64,000 bases of DNA from Embleya sp040629175 (GCF_040629175.1 NZ_JBEXUX010000011.1:62001-126000); one strand, 5' to 3'. Positions 26,556 through 35,945 are shown, counted from the stretch's first letter. The notes: generated by a model from the sequence alone, not told the origin. Numbers and translations: made by a program.

Positions 26556-26773
26556 GGTAGGTGAAGGTGCCGGACGCTCATCGGTGGGCTGGGCAGGGGG
26601 ATGGCCTTGGGGACTCGGGCCCGGTGCGATCGGGCGCGGGCGGATCGGTGTCGCCTCAGGCGTCGCGGCCGATGATGCGGCGGAAGTCCGCTCGCCCTGT
26701 TCGTCCGAGGCAAGACGTGCGTGCACGGGAAGGGGTGGCGAGGGCGCCGCGCGTCTACCGCGGTGGTGTCGGT

Positions 26774-26795
26774 GTCTACTGCGTTCGCAGCAGAC
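26774..26795. promoter_or_regulatory. Palindrome upstream of MMPL gene 1
   Basis: GTCTACTGCG-TT-CGCAGCAGAC, a 22-bp palindrome with one mismatched pair, 166 nt before ATG 26962. TGTCTAC recurs just downstream (about 26800). A plausible operator. The rest of the 26493-26961 gap shows no gene. Confidence 0.45.
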
Positions 26796-26961
26796 GCAAG
26801 TGTCTACGGCCGGGCAACGACACGCGGCCGTCGACGCGCGAGGGTTGACCAGGGCGGATGCGACCGATTGCCACGGTTTTCGTCGTCCGCCCCGGAACCT
26901 GTCCCCGACGCCGGCGTCCGCACGCGGCGTACGTGGGAGACACCCCTTCCTCGGAGGTTCG

Positions 26962-29163
26962 ATGTCCGCGCTTGCCCGCTGGTGCCACAAGCACCGGATC
27001 CTGGTTGTCGTGTTGTGGGCGGCGGTCCTCGCAGCGCTGGCCGTCTCCGCCTTGTCCGCCGGAGCGAAGTACGCCAACGACTCGACCATGCCGGACACCG
27101 AATCGGCGACCGCCATCAAGCTCATGCAGGCCAACGCACCGGCCGCGGCCGGCGCCGGCGGGACCATCGCCTGGCGCGTCGACGCCGGCACCGTGACCGA
27201 CGCGGGCGTGCGGGATCCGATGACCGGGGCCCTGGATCGCGTCGCCCACTCTCCCGGCGTGGCCGCGGTGGTCGGCCCGTACACCGATGCGGGTGCGAAA
27301 CAGGTCAGCCCGGACCGGCGCATCGCCTACGCCACGGTGAACTTCACCCGGGCCGGCGGTGATCTCGACAAGGCCGAGGTACAGGCCGTGGAGGACCTGG
27401 CGACCTCCGTACGCAGCGCCGGCCTGCATGTGGAACTGGGCGGCCGCGCGTTCACCGAGACGGCCGCGGTGTCGAAGTGGAGCGAGATCATCGGCATCGG
27501 CATGGCCGCACTGCTGCTCTTCGTGGTCTTCCGCTCCGCGTGGGCCGCGGCCCTGCCGGTGATCACCGCGGTGGCCGGTGTCGTCACCGCGCTGATGGCC
27601 ACCATGTTGCTCAGCCACGTGCTGACCCTCGCGGATGTCACGCCGACCCTGGGGGCGTTGATCGGCCTGGGGGTGGGCATCGACTATGCGCTGTTCATCG
27701 TCAACCGACACCGCGGCAACCTCATGCGAGGCGACGACGTGGCCTCCTCGGTCGCCAAGGCCCTGGACACCTCCGGACGGGCGGTCGTCTTCGCCGGACT
27801 GACCGTGGTCATCGCGCTGCTGGGGATGTTCACCCTCGGGATCGGCATCCTGAACGGCATGGCGTTGGGCGCGGCGCTGACCGTGCTCGCGACCGTGTCG
27901 GCAGCCGTCACGCTGCTACCGGCGTTGCTCGGCCTGTTCGGGACCCGGGTGCTCAGCCGCCGCCAACGCCGCGACCTGGCCGCACACGGGCCGCGCCCGG
28001 GCAAGGACGACGGCAGCGGGTTCTGGGGCCGCTGGGCCGCGCGGGTGCGGCGCCACCCGAAGGGGCCGGCCGTCGTGGCCGTGGTCGTCATGGCGATCGT
28101 GGCGATCCCGGCGCTGTCCCTTCGGCTCGGCGCGGCCGACGCGGGCAACAACCCGCCGGCCTCGTCCAGCCGAAAGGCCTACGACATGCTCGCCGACGGC
28201 TTCGGCCCCGGCTTCAACGGTCCGCTCCTGCTGGCTGCCCAGACCCCGGACGGCGCGGCCCGCCAGGCATTGAGCGGTCTGGTCGACCGTCTCGACACCG
28301 TCGACGGTGTCGCGGCCGTCAAGGCGCCGCCCGCGACACCCGGGCAGGCGTTCTCCGTGATCACGGTGGTTCCGGACACCTCCCCGCAGTCGCAGGCGAC
28401 CGGCGATCTGATCGAGCGTCTGCGCAAGGACGTGGTCCCCGCCGCCGAGCACGGGAACGCGCTGCGCGTGCACATCGGTGGGAGCACCGCGAGCAGCAAC
28501 GACTTCGCCGACGCCCTGATCGCCAAGCTGCCACTGTTCGTCGCGATCATCGTCGTGCTGGGATTCCTGCTGCTGATGCTGGCGTTCCGCAGTGTGCTGG
28601 TGCCGCTGATCGGCGCGCTCACCAACCTGCTGACCCTGGGAGCCGCACTCGGGGCGATCGTACTGGTGTTCCAACACGGCTTCGGCAGCGAACTGCTCGG
28701 GGTCGGCTCCGCGGGGCCGATCGAATCCTTCGTCCCCATCCTCGTCATCGGTGTGATGTTCGGCCTGTCCATGGACTACCAGGTCTTCCTGGTCAGTCGC
28801 ATGCACGAGGAATGGACGCGCACCCGGGACAATCACCGCGCGGTCCGCGTCGGTCAGGCGGAGACGGGGCAGGTGATCGTGGTCGCGGCGGCCATCATGT
28901 TCAGCGTGTTCGCGGCCTTCGCCGGTGGCGGCATGCGCGTCATCGCCACCTTCGGCGTCGGCCTGGCCGCGGCCATCGCCCTGGACGCGATCGTGGTGCG
29001 GATGATGTTGGTACCCGCGCTGATGCATCTGCTCGGTCGAGCCAACTGGTGGCTGCCGTCGTGGCTCGACAAGGTGATGCCGCGGATCTCCGTGGAAGGC
29101 GCGCACCAGGACGCGCCGACACCCGCGACCAGGGAGGCCCCGACGGCGCACGCCGGCCGCTGA
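26962..29163 (+). CDS. MMPL family (RND-type) transporter 1
   Basis: Large membrane exporter, 733 aa. Two repeats, each with one span, a periplasmic-side loop and a cluster of about five spans: N-terminal anchor ILVVVLWAAVLAALAVSA, first loop about residues 35-170, first span cluster about 175-320 (with GLGVGIDYALFIVNRHR), second loop about 370-530, second cluster about 535-710 (FGLSMDYQVFLVSRMHEEW). The Asp-Tyr pairs in these motifs carry protons in MMPL/RND pumps. ATG 26962 follows GGAGG. It is followed 96 nt later by a NarL-type two-component pair, suggesting regulated export of a lipid or antibiotic. Confidence 0.93.
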   Translation: MSALARWCHKHRILVVVLWAAVLAALAVSALSAGAKYANDSTMPDTESATAIKLMQANAPAAAGAGGTIAWRVDAGTVTDAGVRDPMTGALDRVAHSPGVAAVVGPYTDAGAKQVSPDRRIAYATVNFTRAGGDLDKAEVQAVEDLATSVRSAGLHVELGGRAFTETAAVSKWSEIIGIGMAALLLFVVFRSAWAAALPVITAVAGVVTALMATMLLSHVLTLADVTPTLGALIGLGVGIDYALFIVNRHRGNLMRGDDVASSVAKALDTSGRAVVFAGLTVVIALLGMFTLGIGILNGMALGAALTVLATVSAAVTLLPALLGLFGTRVLSRRQRRDLAAHGPRPGKDDGSGFWGRWAARVRRHPKGPAVVAVVVMAIVAIPALSLRLGAADAGNNPPASSSRKAYDMLADGFGPGFNGPLLLAAQTPDGAARQALSGLVDRLDTVDGVAAVKAPPATPGQAFSVITVVPDTSPQSQATGDLIERLRKDVVPAAEHGNALRVHIGGSTASSNDFADALIAKLPLFVAIIVVLGFLLLMLAFRSVLVPLIGALTNLLTLGAALGAIVLVFQHGFGSELLGVGSAGPIESFVPILVIGVMFGLSMDYQVFLVSRMHEEWTRTRDNHRAVRVGQAETGQVIVVAAAIMFSVFAAFAGGGMRVIATFGVGLAAAIALDAIVVRMMLVPALMHLLGRANWWLPSWLDKVMPRISVEGAHQDAPTPATREAPTAHAGR

Positions 29164-29204
29164 CACCCCGTCCACCGACGACTTGCCGCCCTTTCGGCCC
29201 TGGT

Positions 29205-29228
29205 CGGCACGGATGACATCCCGTGCCG
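29205..29228 (+). terminator. Hairpin between MMPL 1 and histidine kinase genes
   Basis: CGGCACGG-ATGACATC-CCGTGCCG, 8-bp stem, 8-nt loop. A partial terminator or attenuator inside a likely operon. Confidence 0.5.
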
Positions 29229-29259
29229 GCCGGGGCCTGCGTACCGTGCAGGAGTGCGC

Positions 29260-30447
29260 ATGATCACCACCGTCCGCGACTACCTCGCGGCACATCGTCG
29301 GGCCAAGGACGCGTTCCCTGGTGCGCTGCTCCTCGTGGTCTCGGTGTTCGCCTCGATGGCGGGGCCCTCCGGCTGGCACGGCCCGCGGGCCGCCCCGGTG
29401 CTGTGGACGGCGGCCGCCTGCGCGCCGCTGGTGTGGCGTAGCCGCGCGCCCGTCCTCGTGACCGTCGCCGTCGCCTCGGTGGAGGTCGTCCACCTCGCGT
29501 CGGCGCCGGGCCAACCGCTGGTACCGGGGGCGAGCCTGATCGCCCTTTACACTCTCGCGTCGCGTCTGCCCCGTCGACGGGCGTGGGTCATCGGCCTGGT
29601 GGTCACCGTCGCGCTGACCGTCGCCCTCGCCGCAAGCCGCTCCGACGAGGTCTTCGCGGCAGGGACGCTCGCCTCGTTCGACCTGCTGGTGCTGTCGGTC
29701 GCGCTCGGGGACCTCACCCGCTCGCGGCGCGCGCATCTCGCGGCACTGAGCAAGCGAGCCGAACAGGCCGAACGCACGCGTGACGACGAAGCCGCCCGCC
29801 GGGTCACCGCCGAGCGCGTGCGCATCGCGCGGGACCTGCACGATGTGGTGGCCCACCACATCACCCTCGTCAACGCCCAGGCGGGCGTCGCCCAGCACCT
29901 GGTGCGCACCGATGCCGAGGCCGCATACCAGGCGCTGGGCCAACTGAAGGACAACAGTCGGGCAGCTCTCGACGAACTACGCGCCACGGTCGGCTTGTTG
30001 CGTCAGGACGACGACGTATCGGAACCGCGCACGCCGGCCCCCACACTCGCCGACCTGGACGACCTGGCCGCGTCGTTCGTCCACACCGGCCTGCCGGTAC
30101 AGGTCACGATCACCGGCGCCCTCCGGCCGGCGTACCCCTCGATCGAACTGGCTGCCTACCGGATCACCCAGGAGGCGCTGACCAACACCGCCAAACACGC
30201 CGGCCCGGGTGCAACCGCCCGGGTCCACCTCGACTACGGAGACACGGCGCTGCGGGTGGAGATCACCGACACCGGCAACGGAGTTCGCGCCGCCGACATG
30301 GCCGCCACGGACGGCCACGGCCTGATCGGCATGCGGGAACGCGCCGCCGCGTTCGGGGGCACCCTCACCGCCGGCCCCGGCCGGGGCGGGGGCTTCCGGG
30401 TCGTCGCGGAACTGCCCTTGCCCCAAGACCCGGGAGACGCCCGATGA
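29260..30447 (+). CDS. Sensor histidine kinase, NarL/DesK type
   Basis: Membrane histidine kinase of 395 aa. Four to five hydrophobic segments lie in the first 140 residues; the HisKA_3 box is RIARDLHDVVAHHITLVNAQ (His near residue 194) and the HATPase region holds TQEALTNTAKHAGPG (N box) and DTGNGVRAADM, GHGLIGMRERA (G boxes). It autophosphorylates on His and transfers to the partner regulator. ATG 29260 has GGAG 5 nt upstream. The stop overlaps the next gene's start by 4 nt (ATGA), so the two are translationally coupled. The signal is unknown; the link to MMPL 1 suggests membrane or drug stress. Confidence 0.92.
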   Translation: MITTVRDYLAAHRRAKDAFPGALLLVVSVFASMAGPSGWHGPRAAPVLWTAAACAPLVWRSRAPVLVTVAVASVEVVHLASAPGQPLVPGASLIALYTLASRLPRRRAWVIGLVVTVALTVALAASRSDEVFAAGTLASFDLLVLSVALGDLTRSRRAHLAALSKRAEQAERTRDDEAARRVTAERVRIARDLHDVVAHHITLVNAQAGVAQHLVRTDAEAAYQALGQLKDNSRAALDELRATVGLLRQDDDVSEPRTPAPTLADLDDLAASFVHTGLPVQVTITGALRPAYPSIELAAYRITQEALTNTAKHAGPGATARVHLDYGDTALRVEITDTGNGVRAADMAATDGHGLIGMRERAAAFGGTLTAGPGRGGGFRVVAELPLPQDPGDAR

Positions 30448-31112
30448 CCATCCGGATCCTCCTTGCCGACGATCAGGCGCTGCTGCGCGGCACCTTCAGG
30501 CTCCTCATCGACAGCCAGCCCGACATGGAGGTCGTCGCCGAAGCCTCCACCGGCGCGGAAGCCGTCGAGCGTGCCCGCGCCGCGTGCGCCGACGTCGTCC
30601 TGATGGACATCCGGATGCCCGTCCTGGACGGCATCGAGGCCACCCGGCTCATCGGCGCCGACGAGGACCTCGCGGGCGTCAAGATCCTGATCCTGACCAC
30701 GTTCGAGGTGGACGAGCACGTCGTCGACGCGCTGCGCGCCGGAGCAAGCGGCTTCCTCGGCAAGGGCATCGACCCGCCCGAACTACTGGACGCCATCCGC
30801 ACCGTAGCCGCCGGCGACGCACTGCTCTCGCCCACCGCCACCCGCCAACTCATCGCACGGGTCGTCGCCCAACCGGCCGCCGCCGACCCGCGCACCGCGC
30901 GCCGCCTGGAACTGCTCACCCCCCGCGAACGCGAGGTCACGACCCTCACGGCCCTCGGCCTGTCCAACAACGACATCGCCGCACGTCTGCACGTCACCCC
31001 CCTCACCGCCAAGACCCACGTCAACCGGGCCATGACCAAACTCGGCGCCCGCGACCGAGCACAACTCGTCGTCATCGCCTACCAAACCGGCCTGGTCACA
31101 GCCGGGATGTAA
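30444..31112 (+). CDS. NarL/LuxR family response regulator
   Basis: Response regulator of 222 aa. Receiver domain about residues 1-120: acidic pair in LLADDQALLRG, phospho-acceptor Asp in VLMDIRMPVLDG (about residue 54), Thr in LILTTFE and Lys in GFLGKGIDP. LuxR HTH about 155-215: LTPREREVTTLTALGLSNND to HVTPLTAKTHVNRAM. It binds DNA when phosphorylated by the upstream kinase. Start and operon are set by the 4-nt overlap. The likely target is the MMPL gene 1 promoter. Confidence 0.94.
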   Translation: MTIRILLADDQALLRGTFRLLIDSQPDMEVVAEASTGAEAVERARAACADVVLMDIRMPVLDGIEATRLIGADEDLAGVKILILTTFEVDEHVVDALRAGASGFLGKGIDPPELLDAIRTVAAGDALLSPTATRQLIARVVAQPAAADPRTARRLELLTPREREVTTLTALGLSNNDIAARLHVTPLTAKTHVNRAMTKLGARDRAQLVVIAYQTGLVTAGM

Positions 31113-31120
31113 CCCCCGCA

Positions 31121-31168
31121 GACCGGCCACGCGCGGGGCACACGCGCCGGCACGCGCCTTGGCCGGTC
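31121..31168 (+). terminator. Terminator after two-component operon
   Basis: GACCGGCCA / TGGCCGGTC, 9-bp stem around a GC-rich 30-nt loop, 8 nt after the stop at 31112. Confidence 0.55.
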
Positions 31169-31349
31169 CGGGCGGGCGCAGTGTTCGTGTTGCCCACCCG
31201 GAAGCGGCACAACCCGGCGCGGCGCCCGTCCGGCAAGGCCCGAAGCCCCGCCGGGGGCCGGTGGCCCGTACCCGTGTCGAGGGTGAGGCGAGCAGTCGAG
31301 CCGGCCGCGGCTCCGGGTGGCACCGTGGCCGGCTCCTTGGCAACCGTTG

Positions 31350-31757
31350 CTACACGGCGGGGGATCCGCAATAGCCTCCCGTGAGGCAGGCCCGGAAGTT
31401 CAGATCCCTCAGGTTGGTGTAGTCGCGATCGAAGTTGCCGCCGTTCGCGGCGGTCGCGACGGGCGTCCAACCCTGGCCCTTCCAGCGGGCCTGAAGGATG
31501 ACCCACCGGCCGTCCTTCGGGTTGAGATCGTAGAACGTTCCGTGGAAGCGCCCGTTGTAGTTGCCGCTGGAGTTCGGGTACCAGTTCCAGCAGACGTACA
31601 CCTTGCCGGCGGAATTGGAGGTCACCACGGTCCGGCACGCGTCGCCCAGTGCCGAGGTGGCAGCGCCCGCTTCGGTCGCGGTGCCGGCAAAGCCCAGTGT
31701 CAGTGCGAGGGTCGCGGTCAGCGCCGCGACATGCCGCTTCTTGCCCTTGATGAACAA
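31350..31757 (-). CDS. Small secreted protein of unknown function
   Basis: Protein of 135 aa with a signal peptide: KGKKRHVAALTATLALTLG, then GFAGTATEAGAA as a probable cut region. The mature domain of about 100 residues is rich in Trp, Tyr, Gly and Asn (VYVCWNWYPNSSGNYNG, RWVILQARWKGQGW) and has four Cys, likely two disulfides. It looks like a small beta-rich extracellular protein. Start: TTG 31757 with AGGAG 5 nt upstream. The longer frame to 31976 lacks a ribosome site. It is convergent with the two-component operon. No recognised family. Confidence 0.75.
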   Translation of the reverse strand: MFIKGKKRHVAALTATLALTLGFAGTATEAGAATSALGDACRTVVTSNSAGKVYVCWNWYPNSSGNYNGRFHGTFYDLNPKDGRWVILQARWKGQGWTPVATAANGGNFDRDYTNLRDLNFRACLTGGYCGSPAV

Positions 31758-32039
31758 CGTTTCTCCTGTGGGTCGTCGGGTCTTCGATGGGCGATCAAGG
31801 CTCGCCGGCCGTCTCGCCGCGGCGCGACGGCTCTCTCGTACGAAGGGTGGGTTCCCATCGGCGGGTCGCGATCCCCAGGCGGGGATCCGCTTCCCCAACG
31901 TCCCCCGTACGAGGTGAGTCGAGAACGAGCCTGACATCCATCGGTTTCGACCGCCATGCCCTTCACCGGCAGCCACAGGGTTCCGGCCATCGAGGATGGC
32001 GCAGCGTGGTGCGCTTTCATTTCACCGAGGCGGATCTAC

Positions 32040-33425
32040 GCCGGGTCGCTCTCGCGCTCAACGCCCTGCTCGAAGTCGCCCTCGGTGTGCGCTACCCGAT
32101 ATCCGCACACGCACCCGGCCGAGATCACGTGGTCGCGGGCGGGACTTCGGGAATGGCGACAACGCGTCGGGGGAGCCTGGCTCCACGGGCGGGACTCCTC
32201 CAGGACCTGGACCCTCCGCAAGGAGGCGTATTCGACTCCTTCTGCCAACTCTCGGCTCCCGAGCCGAGCGCCGGTGTCGACCTCGCCATCCGTACCCCGA
32301 CCCGGGAACCGGCGGACGAAATCGCCGCGTTGCCTCGCCGTCTCCGCGTACCTCTCCCGCGTCCGGGAGGCCGAGCCGTGCGGGGTGCGCCGGGGTGACG
32401 TCCACTGGGCGGAAACTTGCTTCCTCCAGCGCGCTCAGCATGGCGGCGCGCAACTTCCCGCCGACCTCGTCGAGCCCGTCCAGGAACAGCGCGATCCGTC
32501 CCTCCGCCGGCAGATCTCGCGCCCGGGCGACTCCGCCTCTGCCCCGGAACAGGGTGTACTCGCGGGCGAGTCGGCCCGCCACCCAGTCGGTCGGAAGCTC
32601 CTTTGCGGGGTCCCAACCGAACGGCGTGAGCATCACCGGCACGGGGATACGGGTCCGCCGCCTCGCGGTGCCTGAGCGCCTCCCGCAGGAGCAGCAGGGC
32701 GGCGGACGTCTTGCCCACCGCCGGCGAGCCCACGAGGAGCAGACGGCCCGAGGCCAAGCCGCCGTACACCGCGTGCAATTCGGGCAGGGTGCCCCCCTGG
32801 CGCAGATCGTCGAGGGTGACCGCCTTCAACCCGGGCAACGGGGTGAAACGGGCACGGCCCTTGTCGGCGATCGCCCCGTCGATCCGGCCTGCCACTTTGC
32901 GTTCGGACACCTGCCATCGCGTCGGAAGAGGCGCGGGTTCCAGGAGCCGCCGCAGCTTGGCTTCCTTCTCCCACTCACGATGCACGGCCTTGGCCGGCGA
33001 GTCGGCCGCGACGTCCAGTGGGGGCGCGGGGCGGCGGCCTGTTGCGTCAGGACGATTTTCCGGATGTACCCGGTGTTGGCCACGCTGTTGTTGTCGGCAC
33101 GGGCGTCCCCGGTGTGGCTCACATGTATCGAGCCTGCGGGGGCGGGGTCGGCTCGGGTGTGGTCGGACACCGCCGGGGCGCCGTCGCGGGCGGTGGCATC
33201 GTCGGCCTGCTCGGCGGCTACCGCCGTCTCCCGCGTGGCGTCTGCGGTGTCGCGTCCTCCGGTGCCGGGATCACTCTCCGGGTCGGGGCGGCGGCCGGGC
33301 CATCTCACCATGGGGACGGAACCCCTCCCATCCTGTGGTCCTCTCGGTGTGGGTCGGCCGAAGCCGCCACCCGTACTCGCTTTGCTGCCGGGCCCGTTCG
33401 CAACGGCAGCACCGGTTCGCTCCAC
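32040..33425 (-). pseudogene. Decayed NACHT/STAND ATPase gene
   Basis: Pieces of one large gene lie in successive frames. About 33035-33425: a low-complexity segment typical of actinomycete effector proteins (ADNNSVANTGYIRKI). About 32650-32985: MHREWEKEAKLRRLLEPAPL and Walker A LLLVGSPAVGKTSAALLLL. A frameshift near 32650 moves to the frame holding PVMLTPFGWDPAKELPTDW and the Walker B IALFLDGLDEVGG. A further shift near 32530-32400 ends recognisable NACHT sequence, and no sensor repeats follow. At least two frameshifts plus truncation make it non-functional. NACHT ATPases often work in anti-phage defence. A sequencing error could explain one shift but hardly all. Confidence 0.6.
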
Positions 33426-33809
33426 CCGGCAGCCGACGATACCCGCCCGTCTGCCCGCAACAGCATCGAATGAACTTCACCCGTACGCAAGGACATTGCC
33501 GCACGGCCACCGGATTCGGCCGCACGCCGCCGGCACGACGGCGACCGCGCACCGCCCGCCCCGGGGGCGCGCACTTCCCACCACCGCCCGCGTGCGCCTG
33601 GGCTGCGAATCGTATGCGTGTCCGACACCCCGGGTGGGTACCGAACACCGTGCAATGGGCCCGCTGTCGGGCCCACAGGGCCAGGCCGGGCCCGCCGGTG
33701 GCGGCACGCGCGCCGGCCGCGCCGAGTGCGGCGAAGGCCGGAACTCGGGCCTGTCCGTACGCAGTCGGGACGGGTATGGGAGACTCGCCGATCACCCCAG
33801 GAGGAACGC
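33426..33809. other. Intergenic region without recognised gene
   Basis: About 380 bp between the NACHT remnant and the DUF2185-like gene. I see no coding frame with actinomycete codon bias and no strong hairpin. Confidence 0.5.
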
Positions 33810-34211
33810 GTGTCTCTTTCATACCCCGAGTTCATCCCGGGCGCCGGAGCGAGCCTGGCAACGAGGAGCGTTCTCGCGGGCGAGAGCCGGATCCGCTGGG
33901 TACACCGCAAGCCGTCCCGGCAGCCGGCCGACAACGGGTGGCGCATCCTGGGCGACTCGGACACGGGCGAGTACCTGTCGAACGCGAAGAACTGGGCGCC
34001 CGTCGATTTCAACGAGCTCTGCGCCATCGAACCGGCCCTCATCGGCATCTACGACTTCCCGGTCGGGTCGGAACTCCAGTTCGTGCGTGAGGGCGGGGGA
34101 GTGTTGATCGTCGACGTCGAGTCGGGCCGCGAGGTCCCCCGGAGCGCGCTCTACGTGCCTCCGCAGCACCGGGCGGGGCCTCCGCCGCGCCGGGCGGGCG
34201 ACGAGGGCTGA
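33810..34211 (+). CDS. DUF2185 / immunity protein Imm33-like protein
   Basis: Cytoplasmic protein of 133 aa. The pattern RSVLAGESRIRWVHRKPSRQ, NGWRILGDSDTGEYL, and IGIYDFPVGSELQF is that of DUF2185 (Imm33), a family found alone and as immunity proteins next to polymorphic toxins. GTG 33810 follows AGGAGG at 5 nt; the upstream extension to 33618 is not coding-like. The C-terminus is Pro/Arg-rich and probably disordered. The HEAT-repeat gene follows 79 nt later on the same strand, perhaps as an operon. No toxin gene is adjacent. Confidence 0.72.
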   Translation: MSLSYPEFIPGAGASLATRSVLAGESRIRWVHRKPSRQPADNGWRILGDSDTGEYLSNAKNWAPVDFNELCAIEPALIGIYDFPVGSELQFVREGGGVLIVDVESGREVPRSALYVPPQHRAGPPPRRAGDEG

Positions 34212-34290
34212 TCGAACACGGGACACGTTCACCCTGCGCCGTGCCTTGCCTGCCTCGACCCCTTGCCGACGAAAGCGCGGTTGATCTCCG

Positions 34291-35175
34291 ATGGACGTGG
34301 TACCCGACGGGATCGACGACCTCATCGTGTCGTTCCTGGGTGGCGACAACAGGGCCGGCGCGAGGCTGGTGGCCGCTGGACCGGTGAGTCTGCACCGTCT
34401 GATCGGCGCACTGGCGGTTCGGGTCGACCCGGGCCGGGACGCCCCGGGGGCAAGGGGGGAGCGCTGCGGCCGGGAGGAGTTCGAGCACCTCGACCGGTTG
34501 GAGCGGCTCCTGGTCCGCGCGTTTCCCGAGGCCCTGTTCGATGCGGTGGCGCACGACCGCACCCTCGAATCGGCGGTCATGCGGATGCTCAAGAGTGTCG
34601 ACGATCCCCGCGCGGTGCCGATTCTCGAACGCGGGCTGCATCCCGACAGCGGGGCCCGCTGGTCGGCCCTGTGCGGTCTGGCCGTACACGGCACCGCCGA
34701 TCACACGGAGGCCGTTGTCGACTGCCTGGACGACGCGAGCGAACTGACGCGGTCCGAAGCATTCGACGTGCTCGGGCGACTGGGGGACGCCCGCGCAATC
34801 GAACCCTTGCTGCGCAGACTGAGCGCCGACGATGCGCACACGGCGAGACGCGCCTCGGCGGCGCTGGACCGCATCGAGCGACGTATCGGCGGACCACTGG
34901 CACCGCCGGTCTGGCTCGACATGGGGCCGCGCGAGCTCACCACCGGGGGCGCGGCACCGTTCGGCGAACCGTGGCGCGTGATGGAGGGCTTGGTGGAGCG
35001 CGGGCGGACGGTCCGCGACGGTGAGGTGCTCGCGGTCCTGGAGAACGACTACGTCTCGACCGAGCTCACGGCTCCCGGGCCCGGCACGGTCACGGACGTT
35101 CGGATCTCGGTCGGCGACGAAGTGTCCGACGAGGTCGTGGCCGTCGTTCTCCAGACCCGGCGGCGCATCGGCTAG
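34291..35175 (+). CDS. HEAT-repeat protein with lysine-less lipoyl/biotinyl-like domain
   Basis: Protein of 294 aa with an unusual domain order. Residues about 95-200 form HEAT/PBS-lyase-type repeats (DDPRAVPILERGLHPDSGAR, LGRLGDARAIEPLLRRL). Residues about 235-288 have the hairpin pattern of lipoyl/biotinyl carriers: VERGRTVRDGEVLAVLENDY, then STELTAPGPGTVTDV and ISVGDEVSDEVVAVVL. The modified Lys of true carriers (E-T-D-K or A-M-K) is replaced by Tyr254 in ENDY, so it cannot carry lipoate or biotin there. It is probably a binding scaffold. ATG 34291 has only a weak ribosome site. It may be cotranscribed with the DUF2185-like gene. Confidence 0.72.
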   Translation: MDVVPDGIDDLIVSFLGGDNRAGARLVAAGPVSLHRLIGALAVRVDPGRDAPGARGERCGREEFEHLDRLERLLVRAFPEALFDAVAHDRTLESAVMRMLKSVDDPRAVPILERGLHPDSGARWSALCGLAVHGTADHTEAVVDCLDDASELTRSEAFDVLGRLGDARAIEPLLRRLSADDAHTARRASAALDRIERRIGGPLAPPVWLDMGPRELTTGGAAPFGEPWRVMEGLVERGRTVRDGEVLAVLENDYVSTELTAPGPGTVTDVRISVGDEVSDEVVAVVLQTRRRIG

Positions 35176-35390
35176 TGCCCCCGGCCATCGCCGAGAGCAG
35201 TCCGAAACGATCCGCCGATCGCGCGGCCACCAGGACGGGGCCGACCAGCGTTTCGTGCTTTCCCGGCCCCGCCCGGTGCAGGCCGAACCGGGGGGACACG
35301 CAGGCTCGGCGGCCGGACCGTGACACGGGTGGCGAGACGAGCGCCGGCAAGTCGAAGCATCGGTGCGGGGCTGCGCGCGCGGCCGGCGGA

Positions 35391-35416
35391 CCGGGCGGGG
35401 CGGCCGCCCCGCCCGG
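35391..35416. terminator. Bidirectional terminator hairpin
   Basis: Perfect CCGGGCGGGGC-GGCC-GCCCCGCCCGG, between the convergent HEAT-repeat and DUF302 genes, 14 nt past the DUF302 stop. Confidence 0.75.
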
Positions 35417-35430
35417 GTTGTGCCGTCGGG

Positions 35431-35826
35431 TCAGTTGTCCTTCACCAGGGACGCGAGTGCCGCGTCCAGGAGTGCGGTTGCCTCCTGGGCCACCGGGCGC
35501 AGGGCCTCCAGGCCGGTGAAGGCGACCATCGTGTGCGGGTCGAGGGCCTGCACGAGGGTGTGGTCGCCTTCGCGACGGACGACCACATTGCACGGCAGCA
35601 GTAGGCCGATGGCCCGGTCGGCGGCGAGTGCGCGGTGCGCCAGCGGCGGGTTGCAGGCGCCGAGGATCAGATAGTCCTCCATGTCGTGGTCGAGCTTCGC
35701 CTTCAGCGTCGCGGTCACGTCGATCTCGGTGAGCACGCCGAAGCCCTGCGCGGCGAGTGCCTCGCGGACGGCCGCCACGGTGGTGGTGAAGTCGGAGTCC
35801 ACGCGGACGGTGCGGTCGTAGGTCAT
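35431..35826 (-). CDS. DUF302 family protein
   Basis: Small cytoplasmic protein of 131 aa of the DUF302 family: starts YDRTVRVDSDFTTTVAAVRE, core GFGVLTEIDVTATLKAKLD, LILGACNPPLAHRAL and LLLPCNVVVRR. The two Cys in the ACNPP and LPCNV motifs are characteristic. DUF302 genes often sit beside CsoR/CstR-type regulators and sulfur- or metal-handling genes. ATG 35826 follows AGAGGA. It is divergent from MMPL exporter 2, and the 119-bp gap holds a palindrome like the one before the CsoR-family gene, suggesting joint control. Confidence 0.88.
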   Translation of the reverse strand: MTYDRTVRVDSDFTTTVAAVREALAAQGFGVLTEIDVTATLKAKLDHDMEDYLILGACNPPLAHRALAADRAIGLLLPCNVVVRREGDHTLVQALDPHTMVAFTGLEALRPVAQEATALLDAALASLVKDN

Positions 35827-35914
35827 TGCCGATCCTCTCGTTGCCTGTTTCCGCCGGACTTCCTCCGGCGTTTCACATACGGGTGGGGGTATCGGGTACC
35901 CTCGGGAGCAATAT

Positions 35915-35928
35915 TACCCCTGGGGGTA
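35915..35928. promoter_or_regulatory. CsoR/CstR-type operator before MMPL 2
   Basis: TACCCCTGGGGGTA, near-perfect palindrome 17 nt before ATG 35946; a second GGGGGTAT/GGGTACCC cluster lies at about 35878-35902. Matches the site at 38129-38142. Confidence 0.7.
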
Positions 35929-35945
35929 TTTTTCGAGGAGGATTC

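Noticed and set aside
27916..29943. Minus-strand 675-codon frame opposite MMPL 1 and the kinase
   Set aside because: Covers the 3' part of one real gene and the 5' part of the next in mirror frame; no recognisable domain.
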